Shown: in pieces, positions 1-5,644 of the stretch
Position numbering within the stretch: position 1 is the first letter of the stretch
How the letters are laid out: the number at the start of each line of letters is the position of its first letter
NCBI GenBank assembly: GCA_002371755.1
Contig: DFGM01000096.1
Coordinates: 1 to 5,644 of the forward strand
Direction: 5' to 3'
Source of the DNA: Verrucomicrobia bacterium UBA3750
GTDB taxonomy: Bacteria > Verrucomicrobiota > Kiritimatiellia > RFP12 > UBA1067
DNA: 5,644 nt
Translations under genes and position numbers: made by a program
The notes under the pieces: model-generated
The model's database searches: none
What the model was told of the DNA's origin: nothing
What the model saw: only the letters and a program-made list of their open reading frames with translations

Positions 1-1440
1 CTTGCCCTCCGGCAGAAGCGACGGCGCATGTGCCGTTTTCGGATTGAACATAAAGCCAACCGTATCCGTCTCGCGGTCATCTCCTGTCGCGTTCAATATC
101 TCGCTCACCATCTCATCCGGCGCGCGGTAGAGCGCGAAGGAAACCCTGGGCGTTCCAGCGCTTTTGAGCACCCTGACCGCGCACGCCTGCGCGACGCAGG
201 GCGTGGGAAGGAGGCGGATACGCTTGATGCCGATAGACTTGCCGCGCAGAATCGCCTTGCCGTCCGCAACGAACTCCCACTCGTCCACGAGCTCGCCATT
301 GGAGACGTCCTCGCGCAGGGCGACGACATTGAACTCTTCGCCGATCTTCGCTTCATGCGCAAAAAGCGCCTTGCGCATTTCGCCGAAGTCCCGGAGCGCC
401 TTGACATCGTCCGCATCGAGAACGCCGGCCTTGTTCGGCGCGACGCCGATGTTCATCGTGCCGCCGTTCCCGACCGTGCCGACATAGAGCTTAGCGAGAT
501 ACGCACCCGATTTCGTCGTGCCGCGCTCGCCTTCATGATAGAACCACCCGCGACGGAGCGGGAAATCCGCTTCGTTCACGCGGAAGAACTCGCCGTCCGG
601 CGAACCCTCGTTCCGCGTGGACACAAAAACCGGGTTGCCGTACTTTCCGTCGCAGAATCCTCCAGTGCGAACGACAGTGGCGCGCGAATCTTCTGAAATG
701 AAACCGCGTTCGTTGCCGCACCATCGCAGATCGGAATCGTCACGCTCGCCGGCGAAAATAGTCACGTTCGGCTGAAGTTCGCGGACGAACTTGAACACCT
801 CGCCGAAGCGGTAGTAGTCTGCGCCGATCCTGCGCTTTTCCCTTGCCCCGCCGTAGTAGCCGTCGCCGCCGTTGGCACCGTCGAACCACATTTCGAAAAC
901 ATCGCCATACCGCCCGTCCAACAGCTCCTTCAGCTGCTCATGGTAGATTTCGACGTACTTGTCGGTCGCGTAATCGGCGCTGTTGCGGTCCCACGGCGAG
1001 CAGTAGACGCCGAACTTAAGCCCCGCCCTTCTGCACGCCTGCTCCATTTCCTTCATGTAATCTCTTCCCTGTTCCCCGTTCCCTGTTCCCTTCCAAAACG
1101 GAGTTTTGGTAATATTGTGCTCCGTCGTCTTCGTCGGCCAGAGGCAGAAGCCGTCATGGTGCTTGGCGACGACTACCAGCCCGCACATTCCGGCGGCCTT
1201 GCACGCGCCAACAATCTGGTCGGCGTCGAATTTCGAAGGATTGAGCATGGCGGGGTCTTCGTCGCCATAGCCCCATTCGCGGTCAGTGTAGGTGTTAAGC
1301 CCCCAGTGGACGATGCCAATGACATCCTCATCGGCCGCCAGCCGCGCCGCCATGGCCGCCCGCGGCACGGGTCTTGCCGCAGCCGCAGACGCAACCAGCG
1401 TCGCGAAGGCGCAAATCATGAAGACTAGGCTTCTTTTCAT
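1..1440 (-). CDS. Alpha-L-fucosidase, GH29 (subfamily B type), secreted; 3' end missing
   Basis: This enzyme would hydrolyse terminal alpha-L-fucose from glycans with retention of configuration, in the periplasm or outside the cell. The frame is open for 480 codons from ATG 1440 to the left window edge, so the C-terminus is cut by the window, not by a mutation. Residues 1-22 form a signal peptide (MKRS, hydrophobic core, ending ASAAAA). The family's HWG (45-47) and KHHDGF (93-98) are present. WFDGANGGDGYYGG carries the likely nucleophile Asp187, and RWCGNERG carries Glu244, the probable acid/base by analogy with characterised GH29-B enzymes. GH29-B members favour alpha-1,3/1,4-linked fucose. 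After the catalytic barrel comes a beta-rich C-terminal domain (about residues 370-460; EEFNVVALREDVSNG, IGIKRIRLLP). A heptamer repeat in the DNA encodes a Gly-rich insertion near residues 116-126. The start is fixed by an AAAGGA ribosome site 9 nt upstream. The family call is firm; the substrate is inferred. Confidence 0.93.
   Translation of the reverse strand, partial: MKRSLVFMICAFATLVASAAAARPVPRAAMAARLAADEDVIGIVHWGLNTYTDREWGYGDEDPAMLNPSKFDADQIVGACKAAGMCGLVVVAKHHDGFCLWPTKTTEHNITKTPFWKGTGNGEQGRDYMKEMEQACRRAGLKFGVYCSPWDRNSADYATDKYVEIYHEQLKELLDGRYGDVFEMWFDGANGGDGYYGGAREKRRIGADYYRFGEVFKFVRELQPNVTIFAGERDDSDLRWCGNERGFISEDSRATVVRTGGFCDGKYGNPVFVSTRNEGSPDGEFFRVNEADFPLRRGWFYHEGERGTTKSGAYLAKLYVGTVGNGGTMNIGVAPNKAGVLDADDVKALRDFGEMRKALFAHEAKIGEEFNVVALREDVSNGELVDEWEFVADGKAILRGKSIGIKRIRLLPTPCVAQACAVRVLKSAGTPRVSFALYRAPDEMVSEILNATGDDRETDTVGFMFNPKTAHAPSLLPEGK
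1065..1092 (-). repeat. Heptanucleotide tandem repeat (4 copies) inside the GH29 gene
   Basis: On the coding strand the units read GGGAAGA-like at one end and GGGAACA, GGGAACG, GGGAACA in the rest; on the plus strand they are TTCCCTG, TTCCCCG, TTCCCTG, TTCCCTT. Seven is not a multiple of three, so successive units are read in different frames and encode KGTGNGEQG. This falls in a loop where related GH29-B proteins usually have a shorter stretch of the type SPWKNGKGD. The net gain is about 5-6 residues and the reading frame is kept. Change by one unit would frameshift the enzyme. Confidence 0.85.
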
Positions 1441-1449
1441 TCTGTATTA

Positions 1450-1455
1450 TCCTTT
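1450..1455 (-). promoter_or_regulatory. Ribosome binding site of the GH29 gene
   Basis: AAAGGA on the minus strand lies 9 nt before ATG 1440, in the 19-nt gap after the ATPase stop codon. It supports this start codon. With so small a gap and no terminator-like hairpin, the fucosidase is probably co-transcribed with the ATPase. Confidence 0.65.
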
Positions 1456-1459
1456 GGTT

Positions 1460-2749
1460 TCAGGGTTTCAAGCAACCGATGGGACAGACAAACACGCCCG
1501 AATCTGGAATTTCATACGCAAAATCGCCCTGCGCCGTAACTACCATGAGAAACGACGGTTTTGGCATGCGATTGAAATCAATCCCGTCGGAAAGTTTTTT
1601 CAATGTGCGAACCCCCTCGCCGACGAGTCGTTCTCCACCAAGCTTGACCTCAACCAGTCCATAATGTCCATTTCTTAAATGAACCACTGCATCGCACTCG
1701 AGTCCGCTCTTGTCCTTGTAGTGCGAAACATCGCCATCCAAGGCATCGGCATACGTGCGCAGGTCTCTGGCGACGAGAGTCTCGAAGAAAAGCCCAAATG
1801 TCTTGAGGTCGTTCATCAGATCTTCCGGTCCAAGACCAAGGGCCGCCGTCGCTATGGAAGGATCTGCAAAGTAGCGCGTATCAGTCGTCCTCACGGGCGT
1901 TTTACATCTAAGGTTCGGACACCATGCCGGCATATCTTCAAGCACAAATATCTTCTTCAATGCGCTGATGTACTCGTAAATCGTGTTCTCTGAAAACGTA
2001 TTCGGCTCGTTCGGTCCAAGATCGGCGCGAATGACCGACATGGACGCCTGCGTTCCCTGAAGTCGTGCAAGCGACTTCAAAAGCCGCCGCGTAAACCCTG
2101 CATCCCGTTCAATGTCGTCAACACGAGAGATGTCGCTCTCGGCAATAGCATCGACATAGTCAAACGCCTGTCGCAACGCACCTTTGCCGCGCTTCATCGT
2201 CGCTGCGACAGGCCATCCGCCACGACATGTCAGATACGCCACATCTTCCAGCTTGTTCGGCGCGGAATCGCCCAATGCCTTGCGACCGGCGAACAAATCG
2301 CCAAGAGAAACGGAGCCAGTCGATTCGCCGCTTTCGAAAAGCGACATCGGACGCATCGTCAGCCAGGCGAAACGCCCAGTCCCTGTATGCCGCATGAGCT
2401 TTTTCCTCTTTTTGTCAGGAGGAACCGCGCTTCCGGTCAATATGAATCGTCCGAACTCGTGCGAATGATCGACATCATATCGGATTGCATCCCAAAGCTG
2501 CGGGGCATCCTGCCATTCGTCTATCAGGCGCGGAGTAGTTCCAATCAGCAAACGCGATGGACGGGTTTGCGCAATCAGCAGATTCTGTTCTGCGGTTTCA
2601 GGATCGTGCATATATACCGCACTTTTGGCAATCTGTTCGGCAGTTGTCGTCTTGCCGCACCATTTAGTGCCTCTGACAACCACAGCCCCTTTCGCCTCAA
2701 GCGCATCTTTCAGCAAAGTGTCGAATATTCTATTTTTGTATGTAAACAT
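1460..2749 (-). CDS. AAA_14 / DUF4143 family ATPase
   Basis: This is a 429-residue cytoplasmic P-loop ATPase of the widespread AAA_14 plus DUF4143 type; its cellular role is not established. No signal peptide is seen. The N-terminal ATPase domain has Walker A GTKWCGKT (27-34), Walker B RLIDEW with Asp77/Glu78, and the sensor-like ILTGSA (103-108). The typical GTGRF...MRPMSLFESGES segment follows at about 122-142. The middle is helical (CRGGWP, DDIERD). The C-terminal DUF4143 half contains an ECD...EVK pattern (Asp353, Glu367, Lys369), resembling a PD-(D/E)XK nuclease core. Length is normal and no frame breaks are seen. No Shine-Dalgarno precedes ATG 2749; a promoter ends 7 nt upstream instead, suggesting a leaderless mRNA. 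By eye its 5' half is less GC-rich than the flanking sugar genes. It sits between two carbohydrate enzymes without an obvious link to them, so acquisition by transfer is likely. The family call is firm; function is unknown. Confidence 0.92.
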   Translation of the reverse strand: MFTYKNRIFDTLLKDALEAKGAVVVRGTKWCGKTTTAEQIAKSAVYMHDPETAEQNLLIAQTRPSRLLIGTTPRLIDEWQDAPQLWDAIRYDVDHSHEFGRFILTGSAVPPDKKRKKLMRHTGTGRFAWLTMRPMSLFESGESTGSVSLGDLFAGRKALGDSAPNKLEDVAYLTCRGGWPVAATMKRGKGALRQAFDYVDAIAESDISRVDDIERDAGFTRRLLKSLARLQGTQASMSVIRADLGPNEPNTFSENTIYEYISALKKIFVLEDMPAWCPNLRCKTPVRTTDTRYFADPSIATAALGLGPEDLMNDLKTFGLFFETLVARDLRTYADALDGDVSHYKDKSGLECDAVVHLRNGHYGLVEVKLGGERLVGEGVRTLKKLSDGIDFNRMPKPSFLMVVTAQGDFAYEIPDSGVFVCPIGCLKP

Positions 2750-2756
2750 GTTAAAT

Positions 2757-2785
2757 ATTTTACCATATCACACTTCAGCAGTCAA
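2757..2785 (-). promoter_or_regulatory. Sigma70-like promoter of the ATPase gene
   Basis: On the minus strand TTGACT (2785-2780) is separated by exactly 17 nt from TAAAAT (2762-2757). Both hexamers are one mismatch from the sigma70 consensus. Only 7 nt separate the -10 box from ATG 2749, so transcription should begin at or next to the A of the start codon. This agrees with the lack of a ribosome binding site. The ATPase, and probably the fucosidase behind it, may thus be expressed independently of the upstream operon. Confidence 0.6.
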
Positions 2786-2793
2786 CCACACCA

Positions 2794-2862
2794 TGACACT
2801 TGGCGCGTTTTTACCGTGACATTTGGCGCGTTTTTACCGTGACACTTGGCGCGTTTCTTCAT
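2794..2862. repeat. Three 23-bp tandem direct repeats, possible IS21-type end
   Basis: Plus-strand units start at 2794, 2817 and 2840. Each begins TGACACTTGGCGCGTTT (unit 2 has TGACATTT), and units 1 and 2 continue TTACCG. Unit 3 diverges after the core at about 2856. Within the first 17 bases only one base differs between copies. Multiple short direct repeats starting with TGACA or TGT near an end are a known trait of IS21-family elements, where they bind the transposase. No istA or istB gene is in the window, so this would be a relic or solo end. They could also be operator-like protein-binding sites upstream of the ATPase promoter. The repeat is certain; the assignment is a hypothesis. Confidence 0.85.
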
Positions 2863-2875
2863 CTCGCCACTCCGT

Positions 2876-4423
2876 TCACTTTCGCCTCAAGACGCTTTTC
2901 CCGTCCGCGCCGACAGCGGCGGTCTTTTCCTGTCCGGCGAAAGACACTTTGACTTTGCGGCCTTCAAACGACTGGGCGCCCGTTACTCCTGCACGCGGCG
3001 CCACGCGCCCCCATACCGGAACGGGCATTCCTCGCTGAAGGATCGCCCCGTCCGTGAACGGCGCACCCATTTCGATTCTCGCATCCGCCTCTATCTTGAA
3101 TTCATGTCCGCGCGGGCGGACGGCTTCGGCAAGCGCGGCACGGTCTTTCACAACGGCCGCCTCGAACTCCGCATGGCGCGGCCAGTTCTTCAGGTAGTCG
3201 CGGTACGTTTTGACATCATAGGAAATCTCATCTTTCCCGTCCGCGAGCAGCTTCTCAATAATGCCCTCGACAGCGCCGGGTGCATCAGGATCGACCTTGT
3301 AGTGCATCTTCATCCAACGCCGCCGCGTGGCGAAATCGCGCAGCATCCGCTCGCCGCTCCAAAGCCGCTGGCAGATATTCGCCGCCTCTGCCGCCTGGCG
3401 ATACTGCGGTGTTTTTTCATTCAGCGCAAGATTCACCCCTTCGGCCAATTCCGCCGCAGTCCACGTGCCAACTTCCACGCCGTCGATCTTGACCGCATAG
3501 CGGCCTTCTTTCAGATTTTTGATGCGCAGGATTTCGCGGTTGAAGTCGCGCTCAAACGGCACAAGATCAAGCACTCCGCGCATCTCCGCTGTCATCGGGA
3601 AGGGAAGCGCCTTTTCTGTGCACGTGAACGAAAGCGCGTCCGCGCCGCCTGCATCGCGTTCAATTTCATCGACGAGCCCTTCCGCTTCCTGCGTTTTCAA
3701 GATCTCGTAGAGCATGACCGTATGCCCCAACGGGCCGGGATGGACACGATCAAACCAAGTCGGCGATCCGCGCACGAGGCTTGCGGACGGATCCTTCTTC
3801 TGCATCTCCGCGTTGATCGCCACCATTGTCTTCTGCAGATCGACGCACATCGCCTTGTCGCGCTCCGCCCATGAGCGGACATGATCCGCAAGAATCGCGA
3901 GTCCGTCGTTGCAGATGATGTCGGACGGCTTGCCGTTAACGAGGCAGGTCTGGTCGTAGGGCGACGGCGTAAAGTAGATGATTTCAGGATTGCCGGCTTC
4001 GTCGCGAACACGCCGGACGAGTTCATCCATCCGCAAATCGTATGTTCTAATGGCAGACTTGCGCCATTCGGCGAACGCGGGCGTATCGTTCGTGCGCGGC
4101 CAGACATCGCGGTTGATGTCGTTCATGCCGAACATCACCGTGACAACCGTCGGCTTCTTGGCGACAATGTCGTCTTCGATGCTCCAAAGTCCCTGCTCCG
4201 CTCTGGCACCCGACCAGCCGGAGTTCGAGAACCAGATGTTCCGCTCCGGGTAGCGCGTCGCGTAGAAGAGGTTCACGTACTCGCCGTAACGCCCGCCGTG
4301 CGTAATCGAGTCGCCGAAAAACACGACCCGGTCGCCGTCCTTGAACGGCGCGGATAGCGCAGAAAAAGCCGCCAATATCGTGGCAGTCAATGTCCGCATT
4401 TTGTCACACGTGTTTTTTGTCAT
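2876..4423 (-). CDS. SGNH/GDSL hydrolase with truncated C-terminal sialate O-acetylesterase-like domain
   Basis: This is a predicted exported esterase, probably a carbohydrate deacetylase, of 515 residues. The signal peptide spans about residues 1-25 (ending FSALSA). The SGNH domain (about 27-240) shows block I FFGDSITHGG with nucleophile Ser39, the NSGWSG region (67-72), block III FGMNDIN with Asn101, and block V DRVHP with Asp225 and His228. All catalytic positions are intact. Residues 260-445 form the accessory region often attached to such hydrolases (DFNREILRIKNLKEGRYAVK, VGTWTAAELAEGVNLAL, then helices). From about residue 450 a second domain starts (MGAPFTDGAILQRGMPVPVW), typical of the N-terminus of SASA-type acetylesterases. 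It ends at residue 509 and a short SVLRRK tail precedes the stop. Several hundred residues of that domain are missing. The first catalytic domain should still function. Start 4423 is backed by GGAGG 9 nt upstream; Met9 is an alternative. Confidence 0.88.
   Translation of the reverse strand: MTKNTCDKMRTLTATILAAFSALSAPFKDGDRVVFFGDSITHGGRYGEYVNLFYATRYPERNIWFSNSGWSGARAEQGLWSIEDDIVAKKPTVVTVMFGMNDINRDVWPRTNDTPAFAEWRKSAIRTYDLRMDELVRRVRDEAGNPEIIYFTPSPYDQTCLVNGKPSDIICNDGLAILADHVRSWAERDKAMCVDLQKTMVAINAEMQKKDPSASLVRGSPTWFDRVHPGPLGHTVMLYEILKTQEAEGLVDEIERDAGGADALSFTCTEKALPFPMTAEMRGVLDLVPFERDFNREILRIKNLKEGRYAVKIDGVEVGTWTAAELAEGVNLALNEKTPQYRQAAEAANICQRLWSGERMLRDFATRRRWMKMHYKVDPDAPGAVEGIIEKLLADGKDEISYDVKTYRDYLKNWPRHAEFEAAVVKDRAALAEAVRPRGHEFKIEADARIEMGAPFTDGAILQRGMPVPVWGRVAPRAGVTGAQSFEGRKVKVSFAGQEKTAAVGADGKSVLRRK
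2897..3076 (-). pseudogene. Remnant (N-terminal ~60 residues) of a SASA-type acetylesterase domain
   Basis: Residues 450-509 of the SGNH protein match the opening strands of sialate O-acetylesterase-like proteins: PFTDGAILQRGMPVPVWGRV, then KVKVSFAGQEKTAAVGADGK. In intact members the next residues are a W-x-V-x-L strand and then the catalytic core with its own Ser and Asp/His; none of that follows here. The frame stops 7 codons after GADGK, just before the 23-bp repeats. No further SASA sequence was found elsewhere in the window, so the rest is deleted or displaced rather than simply shifted in frame. Confidence 0.7.
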
Positions 4424-4432
4424 TTCATTTTG

Positions 4433-4437
4433 CCTCC
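4433..4437 (-). promoter_or_regulatory. Ribosome binding site of the SGNH hydrolase gene
   Basis: A perfect GGAGG on the minus strand lies 9 nt before ATG 4423. It selects that codon over the in-frame ATG 24 nt downstream, which has no comparable site. The rest of the 66-nt gap after the esterase holds no clear promoter or terminator; one 4-bp stem (GCGT/ACGC) is too small to count. Co-transcription with the esterase is therefore likely. Confidence 0.75.
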
Positions 4438-4489
4438 AGCATTTTCAAACGCCTTCAAGAGACATTCCGCGTCGTAAACGCAATATGTT

Positions 4490-5359
4490 TCATAGCGATC
4501 CTTTTCCAGTGCGGAAGTAGTTGTCGAAGAACTGCGCAACAAGGGGAATCACCCCATACGAGAACGCCATCGTATGTGTACTGTGGTCTTCGTCTTCACC
4601 GCGCAGCTCAACATACGTGTGCTTCACGCGGTTGGCAGAAAGCATGTCGTGCAGAAGGCGGTTCGGACCAAGGAAGAAGTCGCTTGTGCCGCAGAATGTC
4701 ACAATTTCGACATCGCCATTCTTGAGTCCCTTCGCCTGCGTCACCACGGAATACTCCTGCCAAAACCGCAAATTCTCGCCAGGCTTGCCAAGGATATCAT
4801 TTAGCCCCCAGTGTCCGTAGTACGGCGTCAGATCGACTCCGCCTACGATGTTGCCAACCGCACCGAAGAGGTCTGTATGGCGAAATCCGATGTAGCACGC
4901 GCCGTGTCCGCCCATCGAGACGCCGAATATCGCCCGTTTCTTCCTGTCAGCCTCCGTGCGGTAGTTCGCGTCGATGTACGGCAAGACCTCCTTGACGACA
5001 AGAGTCTCGTACATCATCTTCGGGTTCACCGGCGAATCAAGCCACCAGCTCGTCTTCGCCCCGTCGGGGCACACGGCGATAAAGCCGTACTTGTCCGCGA
5101 GATTGGGCAACAGACCGCCGGGATGTGCCTGATAGAAACCTTTCGAGTCGCCTCCTGCGCCGTGGAGCGCATAGACGACGGGGAAGCGCGCGTCGGGTCT
5201 GGCCTCGTATCCGTCAGGCAGTATAACCGACACCGGCACTCTCTTTTCCATCGACGCGCTCTGCACCTCGATATACTCAACCTTGGCAGCATTAGCCGCC
5301 AACGCCGCGAACGCCGCGGCGGCAAACGCCGCAAATCTGCCAACATCAATTATGCTCAT
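4490..5359 (-). CDS. Secreted alpha/beta-hydrolase esterase (CE1 / esterase D-like)
   Basis: This 289-residue exported esterase is of the PF00756 type, the family of acetylxylan and feruloyl esterases (CE1), S-formylglutathione hydrolases and mycolyltransferases. A very Ala-rich signal peptide covers about residues 1-25. The fold markers run in order: RVPVSVILPDGY (40-51), PVVYALHGAGGD (60-71, oxyanion region), the nucleophile elbow GVSMGG with Ser148, CGTSDFF with likely acid Asp227, and DHSTHTM with His262 (or His259) as the catalytic base. Length is normal for a single-domain member. The signal peptide and the company of SGNH and GH29 enzymes favour a polysaccharide-directed ester hydrolase over the cytosolic S-formylglutathione hydrolase; acetyl versus feruloyl specificity cannot be told. 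An AGGAG touches the start codon too closely to be ideal, but a GAAGGGG about 9 nt upstream may serve. It begins 18 nt after the preceding gene. Confidence 0.9.
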   Translation of the reverse strand: MSIIDVGRFAAFAAAAFAALAANAAKVEYIEVQSASMEKRVPVSVILPDGYEARPDARFPVVYALHGAGGDSKGFYQAHPGGLLPNLADKYGFIAVCPDGAKTSWWLDSPVNPKMMYETLVVKEVLPYIDANYRTEADRKKRAIFGVSMGGHGACYIGFRHTDLFGAVGNIVGGVDLTPYYGHWGLNDILGKPGENLRFWQEYSVVTQAKGLKNGDVEIVTFCGTSDFFLGPNRLLHDMLSANRVKHTYVELRGEDEDHSTHTMAFSYGVIPLVAQFFDNYFRTGKGSL

Positions 5360-5377
5360 TCTCCTATTCCCCTTCCC

Positions 5378-5644
5378 TTATCGCTTGCACATGAGCGGGA
5401 CTGACGAGAAGCCCTCCGGCCTGTCATGCAATTCGCAGTGGCAGTCGCCGAGATGCTTCATCTTGAAGCCGTTCGCCTTGTACTTTTCGTAGTCGAAGGC
5501 GTTCAGTTCGTCGATAGCAATCTGGTGGAACTTGTCAAAGTCTGGCCACCATTCCCAGCCGCTGCCGAAGTCGTTGTAGAGGAAGGCGTCGGCGCACTGT
5601 TTGCCGAGTTCCGGCGTCACGTAGAACGCGCCCATCGCGAGGAC
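5378..5644 (-). CDS. C-terminal end of an unrecognised protein (partial)
   Basis: The frame is open from the right window edge to a TAA at 5380-5378, giving the last 88 residues of a longer protein. I do not recognise the family. The piece is rich in aromatic and charged residues (FGSGWEWWPDFDKFH, ELNAFDYEKYKANGFKMKHL) and has three cysteines near the end (Cys-His-Cys in DCHCE, then Cys just before the final KR). An internal Met at 5635 is probably not the start, since the frame continues upstream and no good ribosome site can be seen. It lies 18 nt before the esterase on the same strand, so it is probably in the same operon and perhaps also acts on carbohydrates; that link is by context only. 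Confidence 0.65.
   Translation of the reverse strand, partial: VLAMGAFYVTPELGKQCADAFLYNDFGSGWEWWPDFDKFHQIAIDELNAFDYEKYKANGFKMKHLGDCHCELHDRPEGFSSVPLMCKR

Noticed and set aside
28..696. Plus-strand open frame of 222 codons
   Set aside because: It is antisense to the uninterrupted GH29 frame. The conserved GH29 residues on the other strand explain the sequence.
940..1428. Plus-strand open frame of 162 codons
   Set aside because: It covers the N-terminal part of the GH29 gene in antisense and shows no recognisable domain.
2387..2842. Plus-strand frame of 151 codons reaching into the tandem repeats
   Set aside because: Most of it is antisense to the Walker-motif part of the ATPase, and its end is only the repeat translated; no own promoter or ribosome site was seen.
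2794..2862. Tandem repeats as a CRISPR array
   Set aside because: The units follow each other directly without spacers and number only three.
2846..3874. Long plus-strand open frame of 342 codons
   Set aside because: It lies antisense to the SGNH gene, whose catalytic motifs and signal peptide are clear. Its protein is Arg/His/Phe-rich without family motifs, as expected for an antisense frame in GC-rich coding DNA.
4468..4480. Small hairpin (GCGT/ACGC) between esterase and SGNH genes as a terminator
   Set aside because: A 4-bp stem without a following run of T is too weak; continuous transcription is more likely.
5367..5379. Pyrimidine-rich stretch before the esterase as a further heptamer array
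   Set aside because: Only about two imperfect units are present, and the purine-rich minus strand is better explained as a ribosome binding region.
4811..5404. Plus-strand frame of 197 codons
   Set aside because: It is antisense to the esterase, including its signal peptide and nucleophile elbow, and has no motifs.

Overview
The window looks like a piece of a carbohydrate-degradation locus from a Gram-negative bacterium of moderately high GC. All supported genes lie on the minus strand and read right to left. Three of the five encode secreted or periplasmic enzymes that trim decorated polysaccharides: a CE1-type esterase, an SGNH hydrolase with the start of a sialate O-acetylesterase-like (SASA) domain, and a GH29 alpha-L-fucosidase of the B-subfamily type. 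Dense sets of such enzymes with alanine-rich signal peptides are common in the PVC superphylum (Kiritimatiellota, Lentisphaerota, Verrucomicrobiota, Planctomycetota). That placement is inferred from gene style only; no marker gene is present.

Layout in transcription order: the 3' end of an unrecognised gene (5644-5378); esterase (5359-4490) after an 18-nt gap; SGNH/SASA-start protein (4423-2876) after a 66-nt gap; a 126-nt intergenic stretch (2875-2750) with three 23-bp tandem repeats and a sigma70-like promoter; an AAA_14/DUF4143 ATPase (2749-1460); and, after only 19 nt, the GH29 fucosidase (1440 to beyond position 1). The five genes and the two described gaps cover nearly the whole window. 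No tRNA, rRNA, CRISPR array or complete transposase gene was seen.

The esterase, SGNH enzyme and fucosidase could act together on an acetylated, fucosylated glycan (plant, algal or host), removing ester groups and terminal fucose. The natural substrate cannot be read from the sequence.

The most unusual place is 2750-2900. The SASA domain breaks off after about 60 residues. Directly after the break come the 23-bp repeats, which resemble the multiple terminal repeats of IS21-type elements. Next is an ATPase gene with its own promoter that appears to give a leaderless mRNA and that has no obvious role in sugar metabolism. The simplest reading is a scar of mobile-element activity in the sugar-degradation operon, with loss of the 3' part of the esterase gene. 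A second oddity is a heptanucleotide tandem repeat (4 x 7 bp) inside the fucosidase coding sequence, which adds a short Gly-rich insertion to a conserved loop.
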